Positions 45,169 to 46,721 of a stretch of DNA of 46,721 nucleotides are shown piece by piece (positions within the stretch are counted from its first letter, which is position 1; each line of letters begins with the position of its first letter). Location of the stretch: the NCBI GenBank assembly GCA_035648415.1, contig DASRLO010000096.1, forward strand, positions 1 to 46,721, in the 5' to 3' direction. The translations under genes were made by a program, and so were the position numbers. The DNA is from DATARH01 sp035648415 (lineage in GTDB: Bacteria > Pseudomonadota > Alphaproteobacteria > ATCC43930 > CGMCC-115725). The notes beneath the pieces were generated by a model. It saw nothing but the letters and a program-made list of their open reading frames with translations. It ran no database searches and had not been told where the DNA came from.

Positions 45169-46277
45169 CAGCTCAGCACCCCGATTTTCTTGCGTTCGAT
45201 GAGCCCGAAATCGATCGCCGCGCCGAGGCCGGGGCCGGTCGGCGCATGCACCATGCCGCCCCGGTCCGGCGCGATGTCCTCGGCGAGGCCGTATTTCTGC
45301 ATCGCGTCGGGCAGCAGCACCTCGAAGAACTCGGTGTTCCGGATCGCCATGATCACCTGCAAATTGGCGAAATTGTTGAGCGAGTTGCCGCCGTGATGGA
45401 TCTCGTAGTTCATCCGGAAGGCTTCGGCGAGGTGCGCGGTCTTGATCAGCGTGGTGATCCCGCCCTTGACCGCAACGTCGCCGCGCAGCATGTCGGTCGC
45501 CTGGTTGATGATCCACGGCGCGTATTGGTCGAGCCCGCCGATCGGGTATTCGGTGGCGAGGATCGGGATATGGAGTTTTTGCTTGAGCTTGACGTAATTG
45601 TAGAGGTCCTGCTCGGCGAGCGGGTCCTCGAACCAGTAGAAGCCCATTTCCTCGGCCGCCTTGCCGACCCGCACCGCCTCCTCGAAGCGGTAGCTCCAGG
45701 TCGAATCGAGCATGATCGTGTAGTCGTCGCCGACCGCCCGGCGCACCGCCTCGCAGACCTTGATGTCCTCGCGCCAGCGCTGTGGCGGGTGGATCTTGTA
45801 GGCCTTCCAGCCGGTCTCCTGGTAGTGTTCCGCCTGCTCGGCGTAAGCCTCGGCCGAGTCATGGATTTCCGAGCTCGCATAGGCGCCGATGCTGTCGCGG
45901 CAGGTGCCGATGAGGCGATGGATCGGCAGGTTGACGACCTTGCCGGCGATGTCCCACAGCGCGATGTCGACCGCGCCGATCGAGCGGATGCTCGCGACCC
46001 GCGCCCGCGCCCAGAGGAGGCGGTTGAGCCGCTCGCGGTCGAGCGGGTTCTGCCCCATCACGATCGGCTTGAGAAAATGGATGAGGCCCGGCCCGTCGAG
46101 GCTCGCCGGGTTCGACGAGGTGCCGAGAAACGCGTGCCCCTCGACCCCCTCGTCGGTGACGAGCCGCAACAGGCCAAGGTCGCTCTTGCCGGTCGGCCGC
46201 GCCGAGTGATGGCCGTAGGTCGTCGCCGGGACGGATTCCCAGGCGAACAGGGTCAACGTGACGTCGGTAATCTTCAT
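45168..46277 (-). CDS. Mandelate racemase/muconate lactonizing family enzyme (enolase superfamily)
   Basis: A 369-aa TIM-barrel enzyme abstracting the alpha proton of a carboxylate. Active-site residues: KxH in AYKIHPPQRW, metal ligands Asp in IMLDSTWSY, Glu in WFEDPLAE and Glu in ATEYPIGG, and the His-rich C-terminal HHGGNSLNNF. The lid domain at the N-terminus (FAWESVPATTYGHHSARPTG) sets specificity, which I cannot predict; acid-sugar dehydratase and racemase are both possible. ATG 46277 is the start. First gene of a minus-strand operon (with the lipoprotein, PrpD remnant and phosphonopyruvate hydrolase). Confidence 0.88.
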   Translation of the reverse strand: MKITDVTLTLFAWESVPATTYGHHSARPTGKSDLGLLRLVTDEGVEGHAFLGTSSNPASLDGPGLIHFLKPIVMGQNPLDRERLNRLLWARARVASIRSIGAVDIALWDIAGKVVNLPIHRLIGTCRDSIGAYASSEIHDSAEAYAEQAEHYQETGWKAYKIHPPQRWREDIKVCEAVRRAVGDDYTIMLDSTWSYRFEEAVRVGKAAEEMGFYWFEDPLAEQDLYNYVKLKQKLHIPILATEYPIGGLDQYAPWIINQATDMLRGDVAVKGGITTLIKTAHLAEAFRMNYEIHHGGNSLNNFANLQVIMAIRNTEFFEVLLPDAMQKYGLAEDIAPDRGGMVHAPTGPGLGAAIDFGLIERKKIGVLS

Positions 46278-46575
46278 CGGCGGCCTCCCGAGGGATTGTT
46301 CATTGTGGCAGTTTCGCGCGCGGTCGTCCCAGCGGCTTTCGAAAAACCGATGATCAGCAAATCACGTTCGGCCGGGTGAAACGCGCGGAAACTTTGCCGG
46401 GCCAAGCATAGAGTGGCCGCCGCGGTCGGGCGCCAATGTTCTTGGGAAGAGAACGGTGCATCCGGCCGTTCTCGTCAAGCCCGCGGCGGGAGCGACAGCT
46501 TAACGTCGGGTGCTCATGACCGTGAGCCCGCCGGGTGCGTGCATTGGTCGTTAAAGTTAAAATCGGAGTAGCAGC
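46278..46575. other. Intergenic region between divergent genes
   Basis: No gene is seen in these 298 bases. An inverted repeat GAGAACGG (46449-46456) / CCGTTCTC (46466-46473) lies in the centre and might be an operator or a structured 5' region. Both flanking genes begin here, so promoters must be inside; the A/T-rich stretch at about 46546-46566 (TTAAAGTTAAAAT) is the best candidate for the plus-strand promoter, but no clear -35 element accompanies it. Confidence 0.4.
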
Positions 46576-46721
46576 ATGAAGCATCATTTTTTTGGCGTTG
46601 CCTTGGTCGGCGCGCTGGGCTTGTCGGCGACAGGATGGGCGCAAGCGCCGGCTACCGGGGGGGCGTCAGCCAATCAACCGATGACGCCGGCGCCCACGGC
46701 GCCCGCCACCCCGGCCACGAC
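46576..46721 (+). CDS. Exported Ala/Pro/Thr-rich protein, 5' end only
   Basis: ATG 46576, with GGAG upstream, opens a frame that runs out of the window after 48 codons. It begins MKHHFFGVALVGALGLSATG and has a signal peptide with likely cleavage after AQA (WAQA-PAT), then a low-complexity Ala/Pro/Thr stretch (PMTPAPTAPATPAT). It is probably a secreted or periplasmic protein; no family can be named from this part. Confidence 0.65.
   Translation, partial: MKHHFFGVALVGALGLSATGWAQAPATGGASANQPMTPAPTAPATPAT

Noticed and set aside
46354..46644. Minus-strand frame of 96 residues across the last intergenic region
   Set aside because: Overlaps the signal-peptide gene, basic and Arg-rich, no ribosome site.

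Overview
The window is a stretch of GC-rich chromosome with strong G/C preference at third codon positions. It most resembles a free-living, soil or plant-associated alphaproteobacterium of the Rhodospirillales/Hyphomicrobiales type. Pointers are the alphaproteobacterial style of the histidine kinases, a GTP-free-living EF-G paralogue of the kind common in that class, a class III cyclase family abundant in Rhizobiales-like genomes, TauD/HmgA/amidohydrolase-type catabolism and CCCGGCGAAAGCCGGG dispersed repeats. The genus is not determined. No rRNA, tRNA, CRISPR array, integrase or insertion sequence was seen.

Layout. 0-1.6 kb: a tiny membrane protein diverging from an M20 amidohydrolase. 1.7-3.8 kb: a visibly A/T-richer island with a small CxxC protein, a winged-helix protein, a GIY-YIG nuclease, a Vsr nuclease and an unknown partner, but no DNA methyltransferase. 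4.0-8.2 kb: proline-rich miniprotein, bacterioferritin-like protein, membrane histidine kinase, and a class III cyclase whose second metal aspartate is asparagine. 8.5-12.8 kb: TauD-type dioxygenase, lipoprotein, then a probable operon of MetE-like transferase, amidohydrolase-2 and RutE-like nitroreductase. 12.8-15.0 kb: a second histidine kinase broken by two frameshifts. 15.1-18.5 kb: a coupled two-permease ABC transporter whose ATPase carries a cyclic-nucleotide-binding domain. 18.8-23.6 kb: 2-hydroxyacid dehydrogenase, homogentisate dioxygenase, an SDR without its catalytic triad, and an HsaA-like flavin monooxygenase with a DUF4345 protein. 23.7-31 kb: LpxR-like lipid A deacylase, tail-anchored small protein, HemB, NMT1-like binding protein, Cys-repeat secreted protein, GNAT, persulfide dioxygenase-rhodanese fusion, small membrane protein and RmuC. 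31-39 kb: acyl-CoA dehydrogenase, full-length Lhr helicase, catalase HPII and two gene remnants. 39.5-43.4 kb: EF-G paralogue, MsrP without MsrQ, and an A/T-richer two-TM protein. 43.4-46.3 kb: a minus-strand operon of enolase-superfamily enzyme, YiaF-like lipoprotein, a 24-codon MmgE/PrpD-like remnant and phosphonopyruvate hydrolase, closed by a clear terminator. The last 146 bases open a new exported protein.

Themes: broad catabolism (aromatic, phosphonate, acid-sugar-like and possibly organosulfur substrates), oxidant and sulfur stress (catalase, MsrP, persulfide dioxygenase, bacterioferritin), and cyclic-nucleotide/two-component signalling. The observations that best merit follow-up are the ABC ATPase fused to a cNMP-binding domain, the methyltransferase-less Vsr/GIY-YIG island, the Asp-to-Asn cyclase, the Cys-repeat exported protein and the decaying phosphonate/enolase operon. 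All assignments are from reading the sequence and from memory of the families; no database search was run.
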